Below, one piece after another: positions 46,731 to 55,290 of a stretch of DNA of 64,000 nt (the first letter of the stretch is position 1; every line of letters begins with the position of its first letter). The position numbers and the translations under genes were made by a program. Where the stretch lies: positions 2,852,001-2,916,000 of the forward strand of contig NZ_CP108095.1 of NCBI RefSeq assembly GCF_036194065.1, given 5' to 3'. The notes beneath the pieces were generated by a model, which saw only the letters and a program-made list of their open reading frames with translations, made no database searches and was not told the origin of the DNA. The stretch is from Streptomyces sp. NBC_00239 (GTDB taxonomy: Bacteria > Actinomycetota > Actinomycetes > Streptomycetales > Streptomycetaceae).

Positions 46731-47549
46731 TCAGTGGTGCTCGGCGAGAGCGCCCTGAATGTAGGAGCAAGCGAGGAGCACGAACACGTACGCCTGAACC
46801 GCCTGCACGAAAAGTTCGAAGAGGATCATGACCACGGTCATCACGAACGAGACACCGGCGGCCGGGATCATCGCGCCGTTCAGCAGGTACCAGGAGGCGA
46901 CCGTGAACATGACCAGCATCAGGTGGCCGGCGAACATGTTCGCGAACAGTCGCACCGCGTGCGTGAAGGGGCGGACGATCAGGTTCGAGAAGAACTCGAT
47001 GACCATCACGAGCGGCAGGACCGGGCCGAGCGACTTGTCGTAGCCGGTGACGTTCTTGAAGAAGCCGACGAAGCCGTGCTTCTTGAAGGTCAGCGAGACC
47101 CAGACCACGTACACGATCGCGGCCAGGACCATCGGGAAGGCGATGATCGAGGAGACCGGGAACTGCGCGAGCGGGATCACGGACCAGATGTTCATGATCC
47201 AGATGAAGAAGAACAGCGAGACCATCAGGGGGACGTACTTCTCGCCCTCCTTCTTGCCCAGCGTCTCGTAGACGATGCCGCGGCGGACGAAGTCGTAGCC
47301 CGCTTCACCGACCATCTGGAGCTTGCCGGGTACGACCTTGGCCTTACCGAAGGCGACCCAGAAGAAGCCGACGACCAGGACGGTGGTGATCAGCGCGAGC
47401 AGCATCACCTTGTTGAACTCGTACCCGCCGACGGTGAAGAGCGGCTGGAAAAGGAACGAGTGGAGGCCCGGAGCCGGGAAGCCACAGCCGTTGTCGGCCA
47501 TGATGCGGCAGCTCCAGTCAAAGGCAAGCTGGGTCTGATCAGCACTCAC
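46731..47549 (-). CDS. atpB: ATP synthase a subunit
   Basis: 272-aa membrane subunit with the proton half-channels. The essential Arg lies in THAVRLFANMFAGHLM. The GTG at 47549 has AAGGAG 6 nt upstream and gives VSADQTQLAF; an ATG 12 codons upstream precedes that site and was rejected. The 225-nt gap from atpI has no evident hairpin. Confidence 0.96.
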   Translation of the reverse strand: MSADQTQLAFDWSCRIMADNGCGFPAPGLHSFLFQPLFTVGGYEFNKVMLLALITTVLVVGFFWVAFGKAKVVPGKLQMVGEAGYDFVRRGIVYETLGKKEGEKYVPLMVSLFFFIWIMNIWSVIPLAQFPVSSIIAFPMVLAAIVYVVWVSLTFKKHGFVGFFKNVTGYDKSLGPVLPLVMVIEFFSNLIVRPFTHAVRLFANMFAGHLMLVMFTVASWYLLNGAMIPAAGVSFVMTVVMILFELFVQAVQAYVFVLLACSYIQGALAEHH

Positions 47550-47774
47550 CGCGGGCTCCTTCAGCGTGGCGCATGGGTACGGCAACCTCGTTGTGTCGGC
47601 GCGGCGCGTGGCCGCGGTTCGGCACTGGACTGGTCTTACGGGTGTGGGGGCGGCTAGCAGGCATTGAGCCTCGCGATGGGCCAGGCGTCAGCTCAGATGC
47701 CCGCTCCCGCGATGCCGCAGTTGGCACCGGACGATAGCAGGATCCCGAACGCGAACTTATCCCGCCCCTACCCT

Positions 47775-48215
47775 TCACGACGAAGACCCGGTGTTTTCGG
47801 GCTTTCCGCCCTTGTCATCCGAGTCGGGATCGACGTAAAGGATCTTGGCCTTCATGTGCGCACGGGCCTGGGCGGCCATCCACACGAGGGTGGTGGCGAT
47901 CAGCGTGGCGGCGAAGGCCTTGGGGTTGAACAGCGTCGTGTCCTTGAACACGGCGACGAAGACGAACAGCAGCAGCAGCTGTGTGGTGTAGAGCATCAGC
48001 CCCATGGCCTGGAACAGCTGCGGCAGAGACTTGGCGGTGCGTTGCAGCACCACGACGCCGACCCCCATGAAGAGGATGACGACCAGCGCTCCTACGAGAG
48101 CCCCGATCGCGCCCTTGCCACCGGCGACGACCCCGCTGATCGCGACGGCGATGGCGCCGGCGGCAGCGGTGGGCACGACGGTATGCAGGAGTGCTCGGGA
48201 TTCTTCAGAGCGCAT
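47775..48215 (-). CDS. atpI: AtpI-like membrane protein
   Basis: 146-aa protein with four hydrophobic segments, first gene of the atp cluster. AtpI proteins assist c-ring assembly or magnesium uptake; the actinobacterial form is poorly conserved. The hydrophilic C-terminus is rich in Asp, Gly and Ser. The ATG at 48215 is the only plausible start. Confidence 0.85.
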   Translation of the reverse strand: MRSEESRALLHTVVPTAAAGAIAVAISGVVAGGKGAIGALVGALVVILFMGVGVVVLQRTAKSLPQLFQAMGLMLYTTQLLLLFVFVAVFKDTTLFNPKAFAATLIATTLVWMAAQARAHMKAKILYVDPDSDDKGGKPENTGSSS

Positions 48216-48342
48216 GGCGAATTGCTCCGCGTGATGGTGGGGGCACGGGACTCGTTCGAGGACGAGCGTAAGCCCGGTCCGAGATCGAGCCTCGGGCCAA
48301 TGGACCGTCGCACTACGGTCCTTCGGCTCTGTCGCCGGGTTT

Positions 48343-48358
48343 AGTGAACGGTATCACA
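48343..48358. promoter_or_regulatory. Crp-like palindrome, proximal to atpI
   Basis: AGTGA-ACGGTA-TCACA, one mismatch from the TGTGA-N6-TCACA consensus. It is centred about 135 bp upstream of the atpI start. A promoter could not be assigned with confidence. Confidence 0.5.
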
Positions 48359-48388
48359 AACTATTTGATGAGGTCTTTACCTGTCGGG

Positions 48389-48404
48389 TGTGCTCACTGT
48401 CACA
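48389..48404. promoter_or_regulatory. Crp-like palindrome, distal to atpI
   Basis: TGTGC-TCACTG-TCACA, also one mismatch from consensus, 46 bp centre-to-centre from the proximal site. Confidence 0.5.
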
Positions 48405-48511
48405 CATGAGAGGTAACCCGCGCGTCTGTGCACTGCGCGGCGTCCAAATGTCTGGTAATGGACCCCGGCATCCTATTCGTCAACCGGCCGTGATCCGCCC
48501 CCACCCCACGT

Positions 48512-48544
48512 GCCTCCGCGAACGGAGGCCTTGACCGGCCTCCG
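48512..48544 (-). promoter_or_regulatory. Mutually exclusive hairpins upstream of atp region
   Basis: GCCTCCG (48512-48518) can pair with CGGAGGC (48523-48529), or CGGAGGCC (48523-48530) can pair with GGCCTCCG (48537-48544). The shared middle arm excludes forming both. It lies between a terminator and the atp upstream region. Role unknown. Confidence 0.4.
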
Positions 48545-48564
48545 CGTTGACCCCGGACACATGG

Positions 48565-48596
48565 CCGTGGGCCCCGCTTCACGGCGGGGCCCACGG
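48565..48596 (-). terminator. Terminator after the glycosyltransferase gene
   Basis: A perfect 13-bp stem (48565-48577 with 48584-48596) around a 6-nt loop, 59 nt past the stop at 48655. It separates the upstream genes from the atp cluster. Confidence 0.7.
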
Positions 48597-48654
48597 AATT
48601 TCACCCATCGTTTGTCCGCGGCCGCGCGCGCGGCCTGCCGGCACCCGGGCGCGG

Positions 48655-49986
48655 TCAGCTGGAGGACTCGGCCTTGTGCCGGTCGGGGAACTGTGCACGG
48701 CGGCCGATGGCGGTGGCGCCGTTGACGCCCGAGACACCCGCGACGATCCGCGCGGGGGCCGGCTCCGGCGCCGTGGCGTCCTGCAGGGCCGCCTCCGCGG
48801 CGGCCTCCGCGGCGCGCTCCGCGTGCCGGTAGCGGGGCGGTACGAGCCGCTCGGCCCACCGCGGGGCGCGCGGCGTGAAGCGGGGCAGCAGGAGCAGCAC
48901 GAGGCCCACCGCGCTCAGCCCGACGATCGCGAACACGATCCACATCGAGGCGGAGTGCACGGAGTACGCCACCGCCCCGAAGGCGATCAGCCCGGACCAG
49001 AAGTACATGATCAGCACGGCCCGGCTGTGCGAGTGCCCGATCTCCAGCAGCCGGTGGTGCAGGTGGCCGCGGTCCGCCGCGAACGGCGACTGGCCGTTCC
49101 AGGTGCGCCGGACGATCGCCAGCGTCAGGTCCGCCATCGGGATCGCGATGATCGTGAGCGGCAGCAGCAGCGGGATGAAGACCGGCACCATCGCGTGGGT
49201 CGCGTTGCGTTCGCCGTCGAAGTACACGGCCATGGCGTCCGGATCCAGCCGCCCGGTGATGGAGATGGCGCCCGCGGCCAGCACCAGCCCGATCAGCATC
49301 GACCCGGAGTCGCCCATGAAGATGCGCGCGGGATGCATGTTGTGCGGCAGGAAGCCCAGGCACATGCCCATCAGGATGGCTGCGAACAGGGTGGCCGGGG
49401 CGGCCGCCTCGATGCCGTACCCGTACCAGAGGCGGTAGCCGTACAGGAAGAACGCGGCGGACGCGATGCAGACCATGCCGGCCGCGAGGCCGTCGAGGCC
49501 GTCCACGAAGTTCACCGCGTTGATGGTGATCACGACGAGCGCGACGGTGAGCAGGTTGCCCTGCCACTGGGTCAGCGAGACCGTGCCGAAGCCGGGGATC
49601 GGCAGCCACAGCACGGTCAGGCCCTGCATGACCATCACGCCCGCGGCGATCATCTGCGCGCCGAGCTTGATGAGGGCGTCGATCTCGAACTTGTCGTCGA
49701 GCACACCGACGAGCCAGATCAGGGCCGCCCCGGAGAGCAGCGCCCGCGGCTCGTTCGTGAGCTTGAAGACCCCGTTGAGGTTCTCCAGGTGGTCCGCGAC
49801 CAGCAGGCCTGCGCACAGGCCGCCGAACATCGCGATCCCGCCGAGCCGCGGTGTCGGTTCCCGGTGCACGTCCCGGGCCCTGATCTCGGGCATGGCGCCG
49901 ACCGCGATCGCGAACTTGCGCACCGGACCGGTGAGCAGGTAGGTCACCGCGACCGTGACGCACAGCGTCAGCAGGTATTCACGCAC
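48655..49986 (-). CDS. MraY/WecA-family lipid-carrier sugar-phosphate transferase
   Basis: 443-aa polytopic enzyme that transfers a sugar-1-phosphate from UDP-sugar to undecaprenyl or decaprenyl phosphate, starting a cell-wall polymer such as teichoic acid or arabinogalactan-like linker. Family motifs: GVLDDKFEIDA, NAVNFVDGLDGLAAG, IFMGDSGSMLIG and RGHLHHRLLE. The C-terminal 75 residues are hydrophilic and Ala-rich. The GTG at 49986 (VREYLLTLCVTV) has GGGG upstream; a GTG at 50025 is also possible. Confidence 0.9.
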   Translation of the reverse strand: MREYLLTLCVTVAVTYLLTGPVRKFAIAVGAMPEIRARDVHREPTPRLGGIAMFGGLCAGLLVADHLENLNGVFKLTNEPRALLSGAALIWLVGVLDDKFEIDALIKLGAQMIAAGVMVMQGLTVLWLPIPGFGTVSLTQWQGNLLTVALVVITINAVNFVDGLDGLAAGMVCIASAAFFLYGYRLWYGYGIEAAAPATLFAAILMGMCLGFLPHNMHPARIFMGDSGSMLIGLVLAAGAISITGRLDPDAMAVYFDGERNATHAMVPVFIPLLLPLTIIAIPMADLTLAIVRRTWNGQSPFAADRGHLHHRLLEIGHSHSRAVLIMYFWSGLIAFGAVAYSVHSASMWIVFAIVGLSAVGLVLLLLPRFTPRAPRWAERLVPPRYRHAERAAEAAAEAALQDATAPEPAPARIVAGVSGVNGATAIGRRAQFPDRHKAESSS

Positions 49987-50099
49987 GGGCTGCCCCAGGG
50001 GTATCGCCGACCATCTCAGCCCCACACATTAGCTTCGATGCCCACGGGGTTGAGGACACCCGGGGGCCGGGATCCGGTTGCAGATCGTTCTCCCTGTCC

Positions 50100-51356
50100 T
50101 CACTCGGACGGATACGGGGGAAATCTCCCGGCCAGTTCGGCGACCTCGGCGCGTACGTCGCCGTCCCCGCGCAGGGCCGCGGCGAACAGCGTCCCGATCC
50201 GCTCCATCTCGGCGGCGCCCATGCCCTGGGTGGTGACGGCGGCCGTGCCCAGGCGCAGTCCCCGCTGGTCCCCGTAGGGCAGCGCGCAGGTGTCGAGGAC
50301 CATCCCGGCGGCCGCGAGCCGGCCGCGGGCGGTGGGGCCGTCGACGCCGAGCGGCGCCGGGTCGGCGGTGATGAGGTGGGTGTCGGTGCCGCCCGTCGTC
50401 AGGGTGAGTCCCTCCGCCGTCAGCGTCCGCGCGAGAACCCTCGCATTGGTGACGACCTGATGGGCGTACGCGGTGAAGGCGGGGCCCGACGCCTCCCCGA
50501 AGGCGACGGCCTTGGCGGCGATGGTGTGCATCTGCGCGCCGCCCTGCGTGAAGGGGAACACCGCCCGGTCCACCCGTTCGGCGAGCGCCGCACCGCACAG
50601 CAGCATGCCGCCGCGCGGGCCGCGCAGGACCTTGTGGGTGGTGGCGCAGACGATGTCGGCGTACGGCACCGGGCTGGGCGCGGCCCCGCCGGCGACCAGG
50701 CCGATCGGGTGCGCGGCGTCGGCGACGAGGTACGCCCCGACGTCGTCGGCGATCGCCCGGAAGGCCGCGTAGTCGGGGTGGCGGGGGTAGGAGATCGATC
50801 CGCAGACGATTGCCTTGGGGCGGTGCTGCCGGGCCAGCGCGGCGACCTGCTCGTAGTCGATGAGCCCGCTCTCGGCGTCGACGCCGTAGCCGACGAACGC
50901 GAACCAGCGGCCGGAGAAGTTCGCCGGGGAGCCGTGCGTGAGGTGCCCGCCGTACGGGAGTCCCATCGCGAGGACCGTGTCGCCCGGGCGCAGCAGGGCC
51001 GCGTACGCGGCGAGCACGGCCGAGGAGCCGGAGTGCGGCTGCACGTTGGCGTGCTCGCTGCCGAACAGCGCGGTGGCCCGCTCGACGGCGATCCGCTCGG
51101 CGAGGTCCGCGTACTCGCAGCCGCCGTGGTGGCGCCGGCCCGGGTAGCCCTCGGCGTACTTGTTGGCGAGCGGCGAGCCGAGTGCGGCCAGCACCGCGGG
51201 CGAGGTGAAGTTCTCGGCGGCGATCAGCTGGAGGCCGCCCGCCTGCCGTGCCTGCTCGCCCGCGAGGACGTCCGCGATGGCGGGGTCCTGGCGCCGCAGC
51301 GCCTCGAAGTCGGCGGCGGCGACGGTGGGCCGGACGGGATGGCTGACGGTGGTCAT
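50100..51356 (-). CDS. glyA: Serine hydroxymethyltransferase paralogue
   Basis: 418-aa PLP enzyme of the SHMT family, interconverting serine and glycine with tetrahydrofolate. The PLP-lysine motif is ATTHKVLRGPRGG; IAAENFTSPAVLAALGSPL and YAEGYPGRRHHGGCEYAD are conserved active-site segments. It is somewhat diverged from typical GlyA and is probably a second copy in the genome; substrate range could differ. It lies in a co-directional run with translation-factor genes. Confidence 0.9.
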   Translation of the reverse strand: MTTVSHPVRPTVAAADFEALRRQDPAIADVLAGEQARQAGGLQLIAAENFTSPAVLAALGSPLANKYAEGYPGRRHHGGCEYADLAERIAVERATALFGSEHANVQPHSGSSAVLAAYAALLRPGDTVLAMGLPYGGHLTHGSPANFSGRWFAFVGYGVDAESGLIDYEQVAALARQHRPKAIVCGSISYPRHPDYAAFRAIADDVGAYLVADAAHPIGLVAGGAAPSPVPYADIVCATTHKVLRGPRGGMLLCGAALAERVDRAVFPFTQGGAQMHTIAAKAVAFGEASGPAFTAYAHQVVTNARVLARTLTAEGLTLTTGGTDTHLITADPAPLGVDGPTARGRLAAAGMVLDTCALPYGDQRGLRLGTAAVTTQGMGAAEMERIGTLFAAALRGDGDVRAEVAELAGRFPPYPSE

Positions 51357-51525
51357 GGCGCGACTCCGACGCGTGGGAGGGCACTACGCAGTACGCCCAC
51401 TGTAGGCCGCGGCACCCCCATACGCACCGAAAATCAGACTTTTCGCGCGTCGCGAGGTGGCGTCGTCACGGGACGGGCCCGGATCGGCCCGGCCTGCGGG
51501 GCGGCGGGCCGCGGGGCCCGGCGGG

Positions 51526-52161
51526 TCAGTGCGGGGCGCCGACGCCGGTCAGCGCGGTGACGACCGGCTCCAGGGCCTGGTTGATCTCGTCGCCGATGGA
51601 GCGGAAGAAGGAGATCGGGGCGCCGTACGGGTCGTAGACCTCGTCGGCCTCGGCCGAGGGGGCCAGCAGCCAGCCGCGCAGCGCCGCAGCGGCCCGGACC
51701 AGGGCTCGGGCGCGCTCGGCCATGCCGTCGTCCAGGGGCGGGAGGGTGGCCGGGTCTATGGCGCGCACCAGGCGCGTGAACTCCTTCAGCGTGAAGGTGC
51801 GCAGGCCCGCCGAGTGGCCCATCGAGATGACCTGGGCCCGGTGGTCGCGCGTCGCGGTGAGGACCAGGTCGGCGCGTATGACGTGCTCGTCCAGGAGTTC
51901 GCGGCCGGTGAAGCCGGAGGCGTCCGCGCCGAAGTCGGCGAGCACGGCGGCCGCGTTGGCCTCCATGGGCGCGCCCTCGTGGCCCCAGGTTCCGGCGCTC
52001 TCCACGATCAGGCCGCCGGGCAGCGGTACGCCGCCGAGCCGGTCGATCAGGGCGTGCCGGGTGAGCCGCTCGGTGATCGGCGAGCGGCACACGTTGCCCG
52101 TGCTGACGTGGAGGATGCGGAACGGGTCCGTGCCGGCTATGCCACGCCCCTGAGGGCTCAC
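51526..52161 (-). CDS. Low-molecular-weight phosphatase-like protein lacking the nucleophilic Cys
   Basis: 211-aa protein with the LMW protein-tyrosine-phosphatase fold. The active-site loop reads STGNVCRSP where the family has CxGNxCRSP: the nucleophilic Cys is Ser (codon AGC, 52102-52104), while the loop Asn, second Cys, Arg and the C-terminal general-acid motif DPYG remain. It may be inactive, use Ser, or bind phosphotyrosine as a pseudo-phosphatase. The GTG start overlaps the tsaC stop (GTGA), so it is coupled to it. I think the same change exists in other streptomycetes, but that is from memory. Confidence 0.85.
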   Translation of the reverse strand: MSPQGRGIAGTDPFRILHVSTGNVCRSPITERLTRHALIDRLGGVPLPGGLIVESAGTWGHEGAPMEANAAAVLADFGADASGFTGRELLDEHVIRADLVLTATRDHRAQVISMGHSAGLRTFTLKEFTRLVRAIDPATLPPLDDGMAERARALVRAAAALRGWLLAPSAEADEVYDPYGAPISFFRSIGDEINQALEPVVTALTGVGAPH

Positions 52162-52805
52162 GGGGCCACCTCGAGGTCGGGTACGACCTCCCGCAGCTGC
52201 TGGGCCGACAGGGCGCCTTCCCGGAGCAGGACGGGCACCTTGCCGGTGACGTCGACGATCGACGACGGCTCCATGCCGGGGGTGGGGCCCCCGTCCAGGT
52301 ACACCGAGACGGAGTCGCCGAGCATCTCGCGGGCGGCGTCGCAGTCCTCGGGCGCCGGCTGACCGGAGAGGTTGGCGGAGGAGACGGCCATCGGGCCGAC
52401 CTCCTTCAGCAGCTCGATCGCGACGGGGTGCAGCGGCATCCGGATGGCGACGGTGCCGCCGGTGTCGCCGAGGTCCCACTGCAGGGAGGGCTGGTGCCGG
52501 GCGACGAGCGTGAGGGCGCCCGGCCAGAAGGCGTCGACGAGCTCCCACGCGGCCTCGGAGAAGTCCGTGACGAGGCCGTGGAGGGTGTTCGGGGAGCCGA
52601 TGAGCACGGGGGTGGGCATCGAGCGGCCACGGCCCTTGGCTGCGAGCAGGTCGGCGACGGCCTCCGCACTGAAGGCGTCCGCGCCGATGCCGTAGAGGGT
52701 GTCCGTGGGCAGCACGACCAGCTCACCCCGGCGCACGGCTGATGCCGCTTCACGCAGACCCGTCTTGCGGTCCGTCGCGTCGTTGCAGTCGTATCGCCGG
52801 GCCAT
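52158..52805 (-). CDS. tsaC: L-threonylcarbamoyladenylate synthase
   Basis: 215-aa Sua5/YrdC/YwlC-type enzyme that forms threonylcarbamoyl-AMP from Thr, bicarbonate and ATP for the t6A37 modification of ANN-decoding tRNAs. Motifs: VLPTDTLYGIGADA, KGRGRSMPTPVLIG and AVSSANLSGQPAP. GAGGAGG precedes the ATG. It is in the prfA-prmC-tsaC cluster common in bacteria. The long Sua5 C-terminal domain is absent. Confidence 0.95.
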   Translation of the reverse strand: MARRYDCNDATDRKTGLREAASAVRRGELVVLPTDTLYGIGADAFSAEAVADLLAAKGRGRSMPTPVLIGSPNTLHGLVTDFSEAAWELVDAFWPGALTLVARHQPSLQWDLGDTGGTVAIRMPLHPVAIELLKEVGPMAVSSANLSGQPAPEDCDAAREMLGDSVSVYLDGGPTPGMEPSSIVDVTGKVPVLLREGALSAQQLREVVPDLEVAP

Positions 52806-52851
52806 CAGCGGGCCTCCTCGTGCGGGGCGGTGGGGGCGGGGTGGGGGGTCC

Positions 52852-53697
52852 TCACGGCAGCGCCTTGCGGGCGGTGGCGAAGCGCGGCCGGTTGTTCAGG
52901 TCGGGGTGGTCGGCGGCATCGGCCCAGCCCCGCTCCTCGGCGAAGATCCACGGGACCTGGCCGCCCTGGGTGTCGGCGTGCTCGATGACGACGACGCCGC
53001 CGGGGCGCAGCAGCCGGTGCGCGGTGCGCTCCAGGCCGCGGATGGTGTCGAGGCCGTCCTCGCCGGAGAACAGCGCCATCTCGGGGTCGTGGTCGCGGGC
53101 CTCCGGGGCGACGTACTCCCATTCGGTGAGCGGGATGTACGGCGGGTTGGAGATGACCAGGTCGACCTGGCCGTCGAGTTCGGGCAGCGCGCTCAGGGCG
53201 TCGCCCTGGTGCACGGTGACCCGGGAGCCCTCGGCGTTCTTGCGGGTCCAGCGCAGGGCGTCCTCGGACAGCTCGACGGCGTGCACGCGTGAGCGCGGCA
53301 CCTCCTGTGCCATGGCGAGGGCGATGGCCCCGGAGCCGGTGCACAGGTCCACGATGAGCGGCTCGACCACGTCCATGGCCCGTACGGCGTGTATGGCCCA
53401 GTCCACGACGGACTCGGTCTCGGGGCGCGGTACGAACACCCCGGGGCCGACCTGGAGCTCCAGGTAGCGGAAGAAGGCCCGCCCGGTGATGTGCTGGAGG
53501 GGTTCGCGGGCCTCGCGGCGCGCGATGGCCTCCCAGTAGCGGGCGTCGAAGTCCGCGTCCTTGACGTGGTGGAGTTCACCCCGCTTGACGCCGTGCACCC
53601 ACGCGGCGAGCTCCTCGGCGTCGAAGCGCGGTGAGGGCACGCCGGCGGCGGCCAGCCGCTGGGTGGCCTGGGCCACCTCCGCGAGCAGCAGGTTCAC
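52852..53697 (-). CDS. prmC: Release-factor glutamine methyltransferase
   Basis: 281-aa SAM-dependent methyltransferase that N5-methylates the Gln of the GGQ motif in RF1 and RF2. It has the SAM motif [15 protein letters not shown] and the catalytic NPPY in [11 protein letters not shown]. The GTG start lies 41 nt after the prfA stop. Its substrate RF1 is encoded next to it. Confidence 0.96.
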   Translation of the reverse strand: MNLLLAEVAQATQRLAAAGVPSPRFDAEELAAWVHGVKRGELHHVKDADFDARYWEAIARREAREPLQHITGRAFFRYLELQVGPGVFVPRPETESVVDWAIHAVRAMDVVEPLIVDLCTGSGAIALAMAQEVPRSRVHAVELSEDALRWTRKNAEGSRVTVHQGDALSALPELDGQVDLVISNPPYIPLTEWEYVAPEARDHDPEMALFSGEDGLDTIRGLERTAHRLLRPGGVVVIEHADTQGGQVPWIFAEERGWADAADHPDLNNRPRFATARKALP

Positions 53698-53738
53698 GCT
53701 TCCTCCACCGGGGTCGTACGGGGGGCTGAACGGGGGTC

Positions 53739-54818
53739 TTACTGGGCTGCCGCGAGCTTCGCGGCGGAGTCGGCGTCGACGCAGGCCTGGATGACCGCGT
53801 CGAGGTCGCCGTCGAGCACCTGGTCCAGGTTGTACGACTTGAAGCCGACCCGGTGGTCCGAGATCCGGTTCTCCGGGAAGTTGTACGTACGGATCTTCTC
53901 GGAACGGTCGACGGTGCGCACCTGGCTGCGCCGCGCGTCGGACGCTTCCTGCTCGGCGGCCTCCTGGGCGGCGGCGAGCAGCCGCGAGCGCAGGATGCGC
54001 ATGGCCTGCTCCTTGTTCTGGAGCTGGCTCTTCTCGTTCTGGCAGGAGGCGACGACGCCGGTGGGGATGTGCGTGATGCGCACGGCGGAGTCGGTGGTGT
54101 TGACGGACTGGCCGCCGGGGCCGGAGGAGCGGTACACGTCGATGCGCAGGTCGTTCATGTTGATCTCGACCTCGACGTCCTCGGCCTCGGGGGTCACGAG
54201 GACGCCGGCGGCGGAGGTGTGGATGCGGCCCGCGGACTCGGTGGCGGGCACGCGCTGCACGCGGTGCACTCCGCCCTCGTACTTCATCCGGGCCCAGACG
54301 CCCTGGCCGGGCTCGGTGGCGCCCTGGCCGCCCTTGGTGCGGACGGAGACCTGGACGTCCTTGTAGCCGCCGAGCTCGGACTCCGTGTAGTCGATGATCT
54401 CGGTCTTCCAGCCGATGCGCTCGGCGTACCGCAGGTACATGCGCAGGAGGTCGCCGGCGAACAGGGCGGACTCGTCGCCGCCCGCGCCCGCCTTGATCTC
54501 CAGGAGGATGTCCTTGTCGTCGCTGGGGTCGCGCGGGACCAGCAGCAGGCGCAGCTTCTCGGTGAGCGCCTCGCGCTGTGCGGTCAGCTCCTTGACCTCG
54601 GCGGCGAAGTCCGGGTCGTCGGCCGCGAACTCCTTGGCCGTCTCGATGTCCTCACCGGCCTGCTTCCAGGCGCGGAAGGTGCCCACGATGGGGGTCAGCT
54701 CGGCGTAGCGCTTGTTGAGCTTGCGCGCGTTCGCCTGGTCTGAGTGGACCGAAGGGTCGGCGAGCTGCTTCTCGAGATCGGCGTGCTCGCCGATCAGATC
54801 CTCGACCGCTTCGAACAT
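53739..54818 (-). CDS. prfA: Peptide chain release factor 1
   Basis: 359-aa RF1, recognising UAA and UAG. The GGQ motif is in [17 protein letters not shown] and the codon-recognition PAT in [12 protein letters not shown]. The ATG at 54818 gives [18 protein letters not shown], the usual N-terminus. Confidence 0.98.
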   Translation of the reverse strand: MFEAVEDLIGEHADLEKQLADPSVHSDQANARKLNKRYAELTPIVGTFRAWKQAGEDIETAKEFAADDPDFAAEVKELTAQREALTEKLRLLLVPRDPSDDKDILLEIKAGAGGDESALFAGDLLRMYLRYAERIGWKTEIIDYTESELGGYKDVQVSVRTKGGQGATEPGQGVWARMKYEGGVHRVQRVPATESAGRIHTSAAGVLVTPEAEDVEVEINMNDLRIDVYRSSGPGGQSVNTTDSAVRITHIPTGVVASCQNEKSQLQNKEQAMRILRSRLLAAAQEAAEQEASDARRSQVRTVDRSEKIRTYNFPENRISDHRVGFKSYNLDQVLDGDLDAVIQACVDADSAAKLAAAQ

Positions 54819-54865
54819 CGGGTGCTCCTGGAATCGATAAGACGGAGGGGCTGCGGGACGACAAA

Positions 54866-54918
54866 GGCGCCGGTCCGGCCGCCCCCGCGTGGTCAGGGGG
54901 CGACCGGTGACCGGCGCC
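54866..54918 (-). terminator. rpmE terminator
   Basis: GGCGCCGGTC (54866-54875) pairs with 54909-54918, and an inner GCCCCC/GGGGGC stem (54881-54886 with 54896-54901) extends it. On the minus strand it is followed by TTTGT. Confidence 0.75.
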
Positions 54919-54927
54919 GGTGGCTCG

Positions 54928-55146
54928 CTACTTCGAGCCGGCAGCCTTGCCGAAGCGGGCCTCGAAGCGGGCCACGCGGCCACCGGTGTCGAGGATCTTC
55001 TGCTTGCCCGTGTAGAACGGGTGGCACTCGGAGCAGACCTCGGCACGGATGGTGCCCTCGGTCAGGGTGCTGCGAGTCGTGAACGACGCGCCACAGGTGC
55101 AGCTGACCTGGGTCTCGACGTACTCGGGGTGAACATCGCGCTTCAA
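54928..55146 (-). CDS. rpmE: 50S ribosomal protein bL31 (zinc-binding form)
   Basis: 72-aa ribosomal protein. The four Cys (in SCTCG and CSECHPFY) mark the zinc-containing C+ type, as opposed to the Zur-regulated Cys-free paralogue. The start is TTG with AGGAG 6 nt upstream, reading (M)[10 protein letters not shown]. Confidence 0.96.
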   Translation of the reverse strand: MKRDVHPEYVETQVSCTCGASFTTRSTLTEGTIRAEVCSECHPFYTGKQKILDTGGRVARFEARFGKAAGSK

Positions 55147-55263
55147 GGTGTCTCCTAGATTCGGGAGGGCGCCGGGTCGCATGCGGCGGAATTGCGCGCT
55201 GCGTGAACCGGGGCCGACGGACCAGTCTGCCAGGACCGGGCCGCCTGTCAAAATTCGGGAACG

Positions 55264-55280
55264 CTCCCCTCAACGGGGAG
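55264..55280 (-). terminator. Hairpin after the LCP gene
   Basis: CTCCCC, loop TCAAC, GGGGAG, 10 nt past the stop at 55291. The rest of the gap to rpmE (55281-55147 side) shows no feature. Confidence 0.5.
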
Positions 55281-55290
55281 GGGCCGGCAT

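Noticed and set aside
51526..52161. Arsenate reductase
   Set aside because: Although the fold is shared, the nucleophilic Cys is missing, there are no arsenic-resistance neighbours and no redox Cys pair.
54819..55046. N-terminal extension of prfA
   Set aside because: It would run through the rpmE terminator and part of rpmE; the ATG at 54818 gives the standard RF1 N-terminus.
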